A stretch of DNA of 64,000 nt from Flavobacteriaceae bacterium (GTDB taxonomy: Bacteria; Bacteroidota; Bacteroidia; Flavobacteriales; Flavobacteriaceae). Positions 53,700 through 60,814 of this stretch are shown here, in pieces (within the stretch, counting starts at the first letter, position 1; every line of letters begins with the position of its first letter). The stretch lies in assembly GCA_028284005.1 (NCBI GenBank), contig JANQSO010000007.1:248001-312000 (forward strand), in the 5' to 3' direction. Made by a program: the position numbers and the translations under genes. Under the pieces are notes generated by a model. The model had not been told where the DNA came from. It saw only the letters and a list, made by a program, of their open reading frames with translations, and ran no database searches.

Positions 53700-54608
53700 A
53701 TGAATACATTAAGAAAATTTGGATTATTAGTACTATCAGCACTGTTTTTATTCGGTGTAAGTACATTAGAGGCGCAACAAAAATGGGATAAAGACTCAAA
53801 AAAAGTCATATTGATTACTGGTACTGCATCAGGAATGGGTAAAGCAACCGCGGAAAAACTAATTGCTGAAGGGCATATAGTTTATGGTGGTGATATTCAA
53901 TATGAAAAGAATAAATATTTAGACAATATTGGAGGACATTCATTAGATATGGATGTAACCAAGGATCAAGAAGTAAATGCAGGTGTTGAGAAAATCATAA
54001 AAGAACAAGGAAGAATCGACGTGCTAATCAATAATGCGGGTTATGGTTTGTTTGCACCTATTGAAGAAGTTACTATTGAAGATGCGATGCAGCAAATGAA
54101 TGTCAATATGTTTGGTTATGCCAGAACTGTAAAGGCAGTAATGCCATACATGCGTAAACAGAAAATAGGACGAATTATTAATCTTACTTCCATGGGAGGG
54201 AAGATTTACACACCACTGGGTGGTTGGTATCATGCTTCAAAACACGCAATAGAAGGTTGGAGCGATTGCCTTCGGTTGGAAGTAAAAGAATTCAATATTG
54301 ACGTTGTGGTGGTTGAACCGGGAATCATTAAAACCAATTTTTATAATGCTGCAATGGAAGTATCAGGGAAGTACTATGAGAATTCTAATTATCAGCATAT
54401 GATTCCTGATATGTCTTCTGAAGACTCTCAAAATCTGATGGCAAGAGCAACAGAACCAGAAGTCATTGCAGACTTGATGGATAAAATTGTAAGAAAAAGG
54501 AAACCTAAAACACGTTATGCGAAAGGAAGAATGGCAAAGTTGGCTATTTGGTATAGAGATGTGTTTGGAGATAGAGCTTATGACAAATTAATTATGAGAT
54601 CATTATAA
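53700..54608 (+). CDS. SDR oxidoreductase with an N-terminal signal peptide
   Basis: 302 residues. Residues 1-25 form a convincing Sec signal (RKFGLLVLSALFLFGVSTLE, then AQQ), followed by a complete classical SDR: ITGTASGMGKATA, LINNAGYGLFA, LTSMGG and YHASK. The GIVRK-type C-terminal end (KPKTRYAKGRMAKLAIWYRD) is like the SDR at 47747, which has no signal. An NAD(P) enzyme outside the cytoplasm would need bound cofactor, as in glucose-fructose oxidoreductase. Last gene of the island. Confidence 0.9.
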   Translation: MNTLRKFGLLVLSALFLFGVSTLEAQQKWDKDSKKVILITGTASGMGKATAEKLIAEGHIVYGGDIQYEKNKYLDNIGGHSLDMDVTKDQEVNAGVEKIIKEQGRIDVLINNAGYGLFAPIEEVTIEDAMQQMNVNMFGYARTVKAVMPYMRKQKIGRIINLTSMGGKIYTPLGGWYHASKHAIEGWSDCLRLEVKEFNIDVVVVEPGIIKTNFYNAAMEVSGKYYENSNYQHMIPDMSSEDSQNLMARATEPEVIADLMDKIVRKRKPKTRYAKGRMAKLAIWYRDVFGDRAYDKLIMRSL

Positions 54609-54656
54609 TAATTGATTAATGTTTTTTGATTGACGGTGATTGGTTGGTAGTAAGAA

Positions 54657-54698
54657 GTCGCATTAGTTTATTTTTATAAACTGTGCGGCTTTTTTTTG
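54657..54698 (+). terminator. Terminator after the SDR-SDR unit
   Basis: Imperfect stem from GTCGCATTAGTTTA to TAAACTGTGCGGC, followed by an 8-T run (54691-54698). Confidence 0.8.
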
Positions 54699-54745
54699 GA
54701 TAACACAGGTATTATAAATTATCAGAATAATTTAAGTTTTTTGGA

Positions 54746-54786
54746 TTCGGTCAACACTGTTGACGATTAAAAATCTGTTGACCGAA
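54746..54786. repeat. Inverted repeat at the right island boundary
   Basis: TTCGGTCAACA (54746-54756) is the exact reverse complement of TGTTGACCGAA (54776-54786), the latter part of the right 25-bp repeat. The left boundary has only the one orientation. Confidence 0.7.
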
Positions 54787-54794
54787 TTGTTGAC
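54770..54794 (+). repeat. Right copy of the 25-bp direct repeat flanking the island
   Basis: Identical to 44765-44789. Lies about 300 bp from the 3' end of tRNA-Arg. Confidence 0.75.
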
Positions 54795-54841
54795 CTTTTT
54801 TTGATGAATTTTACTAGGGGTTATCACATGTAGGGAAGCAA

Positions 54842-54875
54842 AAAACCTTACAAATAGTACAATTTGTAAGGTTTT
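54842..54875. terminator. Bidirectional hairpin right of the island
   Basis: 14-bp perfect stem AAAACCTTACAAAT (54842-54855) / ATTTGTAAGGTTTT (54862-54875) with a 6-nt loop; A- and T-rich flanks on both sides. Confidence 0.75.
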
Positions 54876-54907
54876 AAATGTGTTTAAGGCTTTGTCCTAG
54901 AGATTGT

Positions 54908-54949
54908 GCTGGATTCAAACCTTGAACCTTAAGTGACCTCGGCAGGATT
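54908..54949 (-). pseudogene. Remnants of tRNA-Arg 3' ends
   Basis: Two pieces. 54908-54930 matches the T-arm of the intact tRNA (55103-55125) at 20 of 23 bases. 54933-54949 (GTGACCTCGGCAGGATT) is identical to the tRNA 3' end and its next base (55094-55110). Typical left-over of integration at a tRNA 3' end. Confidence 0.6.
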
Positions 54950-54980
54950 GGCTGACGCCCCTCCTGGCAAAGCTCCGCTT
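54943..54980 (+). repeat. 38-bp tandem repeat, copy 1
   Basis: Identical to 54989-55026; core GGCTGACGCCCCTCCTGGC. GC-rich against an AT-rich background; copy 1 is continuous with the tRNA acceptor remnant. Confidence 0.8.
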
Positions 54981-54988
54981 CTTAAAAA

Positions 54989-55026
54989 CAGGATTGGCTG
55001 ACGCCCCTCCTGGCAAAGCTCCGCTT
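54989..55026 (+). repeat. 38-bp tandem repeat, copy 2
   Basis: Second identical copy, period 46 bp from the first, separated by CTTAAAAA. Non-coding; possibly a REP-like element found near tRNA genes. Confidence 0.8.
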
Positions 55027-55044
55027 TGAAAATCAAAAACCCAC

Positions 55045-55090
55045 AAAATCAAAAAAGCAAGCTTTATGATTTTGCTTGCTTTTTGATTTA
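55045..55090 (-). terminator. Terminator of tRNA-Arg
   Basis: Long stem with one bulged A: left arm 55046-55062, right arm 55074-55089 (core GCTTGCTTTTTGATTT). On the minus strand it follows the tRNA directly and ends in a T-run. Confidence 0.85.
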
Positions 55091-55094
55091 TTCG

Positions 55095-55168
55095 TGACCT
55101 CGGCAGGATTCAAACCTGCAACCTTCTGAGCCGTAATCAGATGCGCTATTCAGTTGCGCCACGAGGCC
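55095..55168 (-). tRNA. tRNA-Arg (anticodon ACG)
   Basis: 74 nt. Acceptor GGCCTCG / CGAGGTC with one G-U pair and discriminator A; D arm GCGC..GCGC; anticodon stem TCTGA/TCAGA with loop TTACGGC, anticodon ACG; T arm GCAGG-TTTGAAT-CCTGC. CCA is not encoded. Its 3' end faces the island. Confidence 0.96.
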
Positions 55169-55284
55169 TATTTATTGACTACCCGGAAATGTCTGCCAAA
55201 ATCGGCAACGCATATTCCCGCGTAGGCGGGTGCAAATATAAAATATTATTATGCATTAACCATAAAGGATTTCAAAAAAATAAC

Positions 55285-55560
55285 CTAAATGATCTCCGCA
55301 CTCAAACCGGCTTCCAATAGCATCGTGCATCTGGGTTTTAGATCATCAAAGGGGCCTGTTTTGACATCACATTTTCCTTTATAGTGAACAATGATAGAGC
55401 ATTGTTCGGCTTGTTCCGGAGTGTGGTCACAAGCATAGATCAACGTATTTATTACATGGTCAAATGTATTTACATCGTCATTATAAAGTACAATGGTGTT
55501 TTCTTTATTGACTTTTTCAGCAAATAATACGTCTTCCTGTATTTTTTCTTTGGTACTCAT
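55285..55560 (-). CDS. clpS: ATP-dependent Clp protease adaptor ClpS
   Basis: 91 residues. Delivers N-degron substrates to ClpAP. Signature: LYNDDVNTFDHVINTLIYAC (usual xxLxNDDxxxxExVxxxL), CSIIVHYKGKC and LEAGLSAEI at the end. First residues form the usual flexible extension. Lies 15 bp after prmA on the same strand. Confidence 0.95.
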   Translation of the reverse strand: MSTKEKIQEDVLFAEKVNKENTIVLYNDDVNTFDHVINTLIYACDHTPEQAEQCSIIVHYKGKCDVKTGPFDDLKPRCTMLLEAGLSAEII

Positions 55561-55575
55561 AACAAAACATTAACT

Positions 55576-56409
55576 CTAAATTACAAATTTTGCTGCAATC
55601 CAGTTATTTTTCTTTTTGTTATCAACGAAGGTAAATCCCAACTTATTGCAACATTGGGTTATGATCGGCAGGTCTTCTTCATAAAACCCGCTAAGGTAGA
55701 GCGTACCATCAGCAAGGAGGCTGTTCTTATAGGCCTCCATATCTTTCAGTAAAATATTACGATTGATATTCGCTATTACAACATTGTATCTGTTTTTGGG
55801 AATACTAGCTGCATCTCCTAAGTACACAGAAATAGTATTACAATTGTTACGGGCTATGTTCTCCTTAGAATTTTCAACGCACCATTCATCAATATCAATA
55901 GCATCTATAGCAGAAGCACCACGCATAGAAGCCAAAATTGCCAATACTGCTGTCCCGCAACCCATATCCAAAACTGTTTTTCCTTCAAAGTCATTCTCCA
56001 GGATATATTGGAGCATCATAAAAGTAGTTTCGTGATGGCCGGTTCCAAAGGACATTTTGGGTTCTATTACGATCTCATAAGGTACTATAGTTTCCGGATG
56101 AAAAGGTGCACGGACCACACATGTATCATTCACTTCTATAGCATCAAAATTCTTTTCCCATTCTGCGTTCCAGTTCTTCTGTTCTATTTCTGAAAATGTA
56201 TACACTATGGAAAATTCCTGCGAATCTAAGATCTGAACCTCTTCCAGGATAGCATCGTTCCAATCTCCTTTCTGAATATATGCTGTGACCCCCTCAGCGG
56301 TTTCCACAAAACTTTCGAAACCTGCGTAGCCCAGTTCTGCCACCAGGATCTCGGTGCCGGGCTGTAACGGGTGAACCTTAAATTTGTATTCAATATAAAC
56401 CTGGGACAT
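55576..56409 (-). CDS. prmA: Ribosomal protein L11 methyltransferase
   Basis: 277 residues. SAM-dependent trimethylation of L11. Family signatures: IEPKMSFGTGHHETTFMMLQ (substrate loop), VLDMGCGTAVLAILAS (SAM motif I), IDIDEWCVENSKENIARNN, and NINRNILLKDM (NPP(Y/F)-like region replaced by ANIN as in PrmA). Overlaps the tpiA stop by 1 bp. Confidence 0.95.
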   Translation of the reverse strand: MSQVYIEYKFKVHPLQPGTEILVAELGYAGFESFVETAEGVTAYIQKGDWNDAILEEVQILDSQEFSIVYTFSEIEQKNWNAEWEKNFDAIEVNDTCVVRAPFHPETIVPYEIVIEPKMSFGTGHHETTFMMLQYILENDFEGKTVLDMGCGTAVLAILASMRGASAIDAIDIDEWCVENSKENIARNNCNTISVYLGDAASIPKNRYNVVIANINRNILLKDMEAYKNSLLADGTLYLSGFYEEDLPIITQCCNKLGFTFVDNKKKNNWIAAKFVI

Positions 56410-57164
56410 TAAAAAGCATTTACAATTGCCATAAAATCATTGGCATTCAATGCAGCTCCACCAATAAGCCCGCCATCCACATCCGGCTGGTTGAATATTT
56501 CTTTCGCATTATTTGGCTTTACACTCCCTCCGTAGAGGATGGAAACATTATCGGCAATTTTCTGAGAGTACCTTTTAGCCACTTGTTTCCTAATATAGAA
56601 ATGCATTTTCTGAACCTGATCCGGGGTAGCAGTCTCTCCGGTTCCTATAGCCCATACTGGCTCATAAGCTAAAATAATTCGGTCCCAAGCCGATCCGAAG
56701 AGGCGAAAAACACCTTCCTTTAACTGATTCCTAACCACTCGAAACTCATTACCAATTTTCCTACTACTAAGCGACTCTCCAAAACAGAAAATAGCTGTCA
56801 TTTCATTATTAACTGCTGCTGCAACCTTATCTTCAATCAAGTGTCTCGGTTCCTTAAATATCGAACGACGCTCGCTGTGTCCCAAAATGACATGATCTAC
56901 ACCTATACTTTTTAACATTGACATGGAAACCTCACCTGTATAAGCCCCTTCTCCTTTATAATACATATTTTGTGCAGCAATAATGATGTTGCTATTACTA
57001 TCTTTTACCAACTTACATGCTGCTTGTAAATTTGTAAGAGGAGGTGACACCATTACGGTCACGCCTTCTGGCATTTTATGCTTAATCAGATCTTTAATTA
57101 AAGACTGTGTTTGATAAAAATCTTTATTCATTTTCCAGTTTCCGGCTACAATCTTCTTTCTCAT
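56409..57164 (-). CDS. tpiA: Triose-phosphate isomerase
   Basis: 251 residues. Interconverts DHAP and GAP. Catalytic residues: Lys in AGNWKMNKD, His in ILGHSERR, Glu in ILAYEPVWAIGTG; phosphate loop YGGSVKPNNA and GGLIGGAAL. Normal length. Shares 1 bp with prmA and lies 10 bp after the ABC permease gene. Confidence 0.97.
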   Translation of the reverse strand: MRKKIVAGNWKMNKDFYQTQSLIKDLIKHKMPEGVTVMVSPPLTNLQAACKLVKDSNSNIIIAAQNMYYKGEGAYTGEVSMSMLKSIGVDHVILGHSERRSIFKEPRHLIEDKVAAAVNNEMTAIFCFGESLSSRKIGNEFRVVRNQLKEGVFRLFGSAWDRIILAYEPVWAIGTGETATPDQVQKMHFYIRKQVAKRYSQKIADNVSILYGGSVKPNNAKEIFNQPDVDGGLIGGAALNANDFMAIVNAF

Positions 57165-57173
57165 ATCTAGTTT

Positions 57174-58247
57174 TTAAGTTCTAATTTTTGGGTCCAGCCA
57201 TCCGTAGATAACATCCACAAAAATATTGATTAAAATAAATAACGTGGCAATTACAATTACAGCTCCCATAATTACGGGAAGGTCCAAAGTGTTTAAAGCA
57301 TCTACAATCTCTTTTCCCAAACCATTCCACCCAAAAATATATTCCACAAATACAGCGCCTGCCAACATTGACGCAAACCATCCGGAAATGGCAGTTACAA
57401 CAGGATTTAATGAGTTTTTTAAAGCATGCCTTTTTATAATGATGTAAAACGATAGCCCCTTTGCCTTTGCCGTACGAATGTAGTCCTGGTTTAAAACCTC
57501 AAGTAAAGAGTTTCTCATTAATTGACTTACCACTGCTAAAGGGCGTATCCCTAATACTATTGCGGGAAGAATCAAATTTTTCCATTGAATATAAGTTCCT
57601 TCTCCAAAATCATCCACCGCATATAAACTGCCTGTCATGTTCAGGTTGGTGTATTCGTGTAACAAAAACCCAAAGATCCAGGCAAAGATGATCGCACTGA
57701 AAAAAGATGGGACACTCATCCCAAAAGTACTAATAAGCTGTATTGTTTTATCGATCCATCCATCTTTAAACACTACCGAGATGATCCCTAAAAAAACACC
57801 TAGCAACATTGCTATGGCAATTGCAGAAACCGCCAACACAAAAGTATTGGGTAATGTTTCGGCAATAACGTCACTTACTTTCTTTCCGTTTTTCTGAAAA
57901 GATTCCCGCAAATAGGGTGTTTTTAAAACTACTGTAGTTTCGGCAACAGTAAATAATTTTGCTGCCTGGTATTTACCTTCAGAAAGATAGGTGTAATCTT
58001 TGGTATTTGTGCTATGGAAAGAGAGTGGAGACAGGTCGTTTATATAATACAGATATTGAAGGCCCACAGGTTTATCAAATCCATATTTCTTTTTAACAAC
58101 TGCTATCTGTTCTGCATTTTCGTTTTGCCCCAACATCATTCTAGCCGGGTCGCCGGGAAGTATGGTAAACAACAAAAAAATAACTGTGACTACTCCAAAT
58201 AAAGTAAGCAATGCATAGCCCAATTTTTGAAGTACATATCCGGCCAC
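57174..58247 (-). CDS. ABC transporter permease, DppB/OppB type
   Basis: 357 residues, six transmembrane helices. N-terminal DppB domain (GVVTVIFLLFTILPGDPARM) and the permease EAA region (YIRTAKAKGLSFYIIIKRHA). It has a long periplasmic insert (about 70-120) between helices 1 and 2, with PLSFHSTNTKDYTYLSEGKY. The partner permease, binding protein and ATPases are not in this window, so it is either an orphan or works with components elsewhere. Lies 1 bp after the BT_3928-like gene, within the operon running to clpS. Confidence 0.9.
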   Translation of the reverse strand: MAGYVLQKLGYALLTLFGVVTVIFLLFTILPGDPARMMLGQNENAEQIAVVKKKYGFDKPVGLQYLYYINDLSPLSFHSTNTKDYTYLSEGKYQAAKLFTVAETTVVLKTPYLRESFQKNGKKVSDVIAETLPNTFVLAVSAIAIAMLLGVFLGIISVVFKDGWIDKTIQLISTFGMSVPSFFSAIIFAWIFGFLLHEYTNLNMTGSLYAVDDFGEGTYIQWKNLILPAIVLGIRPLAVVSQLMRNSLLEVLNQDYIRTAKAKGLSFYIIIKRHALKNSLNPVVTAISGWFASMLAGAVFVEYIFGWNGLGKEIVDALNTLDLPVIMGAVIVIATLFILINIFVDVIYGWLDPKIRT

Positions 58248-58248
58248 T

Positions 58249-59346
58249 CTACTCTAGTTTTAACTTTTTTACATCGTTATAATGTAATTTTTGCAATATG
58301 GTTCCTCTATCGAGTTCCAAAATTCCGGGATTGCTTCTAACAATGGTCTTCAATGTGGTTTCATCACAAAAATAGAAGTTGAAATTTAGTTCATAGTCCT
58401 TGGTCATTTGGTCCATTACTTCCTGTGATGAAGCAGACCACCCTATTACTTTATACCCCTTTTTAAGGGCTTCATTAGTGAGTTTGCGCACAGAAGCAAA
58501 GCCTTCTTTTTCAGAATTGGTAAGATTATAAACAACAATAACTATAAGCTTTTCTTCATTTAAGAATTGCGTTGTATAGTCTTCTCCATCACGTTCAATG
58601 CTGAAATCATGTACAGGTGGTTCATACCCTGCCTGTATCTCTTTCGTTTCAACACCAACAAATTCTCCTTCTTGTTGCGGATAGTCTCCGTTGGTAGTAA
58701 TGATCTTTTTCTCTCCATTGACATTGAACTCCCAGTTATATTCAAAAATAGGTTTAGGAGCGCCCTCAGGAACGGTCATTCCTTCGGTGATATTAGCTCC
58801 AATCTTGTATGGTCGAAAGTCTATAATAGGTAAATGCTGAAGCACATAATATGTAATGGCCAGGCAGCCTATAAAACTGGCAAATACAATGATACTTTGT
58901 GTACCACGCGCAAAAAACGGCTGGATATATTTCCTTCCGAAGAACAAAATAAGGATCAATACAAGCAGTACTATATCCTTGGTAAAGGATTCCCAGGGTG
59001 TTAATTTCAATGCATCTCCAAAACAACCGCAATCTGTCACTTTATTGAAATATGCCGAATAGAACGTTAGGAAGGTAAAAAACACGATCATTAACAATAA
59101 GCTCCAAAGTGTAAACTTTTTGGCATACCCGAGAATGACCATAATGCCCAGCAGCACTTCATAGATAACCACAAAAATAGCGATGAGCAGTGCGTAGGGC
59201 ACTAAAAAATCCAGGTTTAGGACATCCGGTGCAAAATAGTCTTTCAGTTTAAAGGAAAACCCAACAGGGTCATTCAGCTTTATTAAACCACTGATAATAA
59301 ATAATATTCCCACGAATATTCTTGAAATTCCAACTAGTACTTTCAT
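58249..59346 (-). CDS. BT_3928-like DoxX-family membrane protein with thioredoxin-like C-terminal part
   Basis: 365 residues. Four transmembrane helices in about 1-140 (DoxX-like; IFVGILFIISGLIKLNDPVG and VTDCGCFGDALKLTPWESFT, with the CGCFG motif as in MauE/DoxX redox partners), one more helix (about 150-168), then a soluble C-terminal part (about 250-365) resembling a thioredoxin-like fold but lacking a CxxC (IVVYNLTNSEKEGFASVRKL). Probably a membrane redox protein. Its start overlaps the DUF1599 gene by 4 bp. Confidence 0.85.
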   Translation of the reverse strand: MKVLVGISRIFVGILFIISGLIKLNDPVGFSFKLKDYFAPDVLNLDFLVPYALLIAIFVVIYEVLLGIMVILGYAKKFTLWSLLLMIVFFTFLTFYSAYFNKVTDCGCFGDALKLTPWESFTKDIVLLVLILILFFGRKYIQPFFARGTQSIIVFASFIGCLAITYYVLQHLPIIDFRPYKIGANITEGMTVPEGAPKPIFEYNWEFNVNGEKKIITTNGDYPQQEGEFVGVETKEIQAGYEPPVHDFSIERDGEDYTTQFLNEEKLIVIVVYNLTNSEKEGFASVRKLTNEALKKGYKVIGWSASSQEVMDQMTKDYELNFNFYFCDETTLKTIVRSNPGILELDRGTILQKLHYNDVKKLKLE

Positions 59347-59885
59347 TCTTTTTGATTTAAATGTATCAAGGCAAATACTGCATAATTGATCATGTCCTGA
59401 TAGTTTGCATCTATGCCTTCACTTACTAAAGTAATACCTTGATTATCTTCAATTTGTTTTACGCGTAATAATTTTTGGAGGATCAGATCTGTCAATGAAC
59501 TCACCCGCATATCCCTCCAAGCCTCACCATAATCATGGTTTTTGTCCAGCATGAGTTGTTTTGTTATCGCAATCTTTTCATCGTATAGATCAATAGCTTC
59601 TTCTAACGACAGGTCCGGCTGCTCCACTACACCTTTCTCCAACTGGATCAATGCCATGACAGAATAATTGATAATACCGATAAATTCACTTACCTCCCCT
59701 TCATTTACTTTGCGCTGTTTATTTTGCTGAAGACCTCTTATACGTTGCGCTTTTATAAAGATCTGATCGGTCAAAGACGGTAATCGAAGTATGCGCCAGG
59801 CACTTCCATAGTCTTTCATTTTATTTGTGAACAATGCTTTGCATGTTTCAATTACGTCATTGTATTGTTTTGAAGTATCTGGCAT
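59343..59885 (-). CDS. DUF1599 protein with two tandem copies
   Basis: 180 residues. Two copies of a ~75-residue helical unit: FTNKMKDYGSAWRILRLPSL at about 14-33 and MLDKNHDYGEAWRDMRVSSL at about 109-128, each followed by TDxI..K..R. The conserved Asp-Tyr-Gly and Trp-Arg suggest a ligand or metal pocket; no function established that I know. First gene of the operon running to clpS; divergent from folP. Confidence 0.9.
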   Translation of the reverse strand: MPDTSKQYNDVIETCKALFTNKMKDYGSAWRILRLPSLTDQIFIKAQRIRGLQQNKQRKVNEGEVSEFIGIINYSVMALIQLEKGVVEQPDLSLEEAIDLYDEKIAITKQLMLDKNHDYGEAWRDMRVSSLTDLILQKLLRVKQIEDNQGITLVSEGIDANYQDMINYAVFALIHLNQKE

Positions 59886-59938
59886 TTTGGTGTCTAATAT
59901 TTTGCGTAAATTTCGCTTAAATAAATCAATTTTAAAAA

Positions 59939-60772
59939 TTGCAAACGCTCAATTGTAAAGGTACACTTATAGATCTTTCTGTCCCAAAGATAATGGGGAT
60001 TATTAACGTCACCCCTGATTCTTTTTATGACGGCGGAAGAACCACAAACGAGAAAGAAATTCTGAAGCAAGCCGAAACAATGCTTATCGAAGGAGCATCC
60101 TTCCTTGATATAGGCGGTTACAGTTCGCGGCCCGGTGCTAGTGCTGTTTCTGAAAATGAAGAATTACAGCGTGTACTCCCCGCTATTGAAGCTATTATAA
60201 AAAAGTTTCCTGAGGCTGTAATTTCCATAGACACTTTTAGAAGTACTGTCGCACAAAAAGCAGTAAATGCCGGAGCAACGGTCATCAATGATATTTCCGG
60301 AGGAAGTATGGACCCGGAAATGTTTCGTGCCGTTTCTGCATTACAGATACCCTATATTTTAATGCACATGCGAGGTACGCCGCAAACAATGACGCAATTA
60401 ACCGGTTATGACAACATTACCAGGGATATTCTTAGTTTTTTCTCAAAAAGGATTGCACAGGCGCGTACTGCCGGGGTCAATGATATAGTAGCAGATCCGG
60501 GTTTTGGTTTTGCCAAAACCCGGTCTCAAAGTTTTGAATTAATGAACAACCTGGAGCTTTTCAATCGACTTGATGTACCTTACCTTGTAGGTATTTCACG
60601 TAAATCCATGATATATAAAACACTCCAAACTACTCCGGAAAATGCTTTAAACGGAACTACTGCCTTACATACCGTGGCCCTTTTAAAAGGAGCTTCCATT
60701 TTACGGGTACATGATGTGAGGGAAGCGGTAGAATGTGTCAATTTGATCCAAAACCTGAAAAGCAATTCTTAA
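59939..60772 (+). CDS. folP: Dihydropteroate synthase (TTG start)
   Basis: 277 residues. Joins p-aminobenzoate and dihydropterin pyrophosphate in folate synthesis; target of sulfonamides. Signatures: MGIINVTPDSFYDGG, GGYSSRPGASAVSENEE, ISIDTFRS, INDISGG, MHMRGTPQTM, DPGFGFAKT, GISRKSM. The start must be TTG at 59939: an in-frame TAA lies at 59933-59935 and the first ATG is inside the essential MGIINVT motif. cdaA follows 42 bp later. Confidence 0.96.
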   Translation: MQTLNCKGTLIDLSVPKIMGIINVTPDSFYDGGRTTNEKEILKQAETMLIEGASFLDIGGYSSRPGASAVSENEELQRVLPAIEAIIKKFPEAVISIDTFRSTVAQKAVNAGATVINDISGGSMDPEMFRAVSALQIPYILMHMRGTPQTMTQLTGYDNITRDILSFFSKRIAQARTAGVNDIVADPGFGFAKTRSQSFELMNNLELFNRLDVPYLVGISRKSMIYKTLQTTPENALNGTTALHTVALLKGASILRVHDVREAVECVNLIQNLKSNS

Positions 60773-60814
60773 TTTTTAAATTTTTAACCTACTTTTACAA
60801 AAAGCCGATATCCT

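Larger units (their letters stand above)
44765..54794 (+). mobile_element. Putative genomic island, about 10 kb, next to tRNA-Arg
   Basis: Bounded by a perfect 25-bp direct repeat (10,005 bp apart) and lying on the 3' side of a tRNA-Arg gene, where duplicated tRNA 3'-end fragments are also present. All ten genes point the same way and share one promoter type, unlike the flanks. No integrase, transposase or conjugation gene is inside, so it would be a cargo block moved in trans or a relic. The island call is inference; the repeats are seen directly. Confidence 0.55.

Noticed and set aside
44765-54794. Integrase, transposase or phage gene inside the island
   Set aside because: All ten ORFs are accounted for by regulators, oxidoreductases, hydrolase, SRPBCC and a membrane protein; none resembles a recombinase.
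54943-55026. Two 38-bp repeats as a minimal CRISPR
   Set aside because: Only an 8-bp gap separates the two copies, and they are fused to a tRNA 3'-end fragment; no cas gene in the window.
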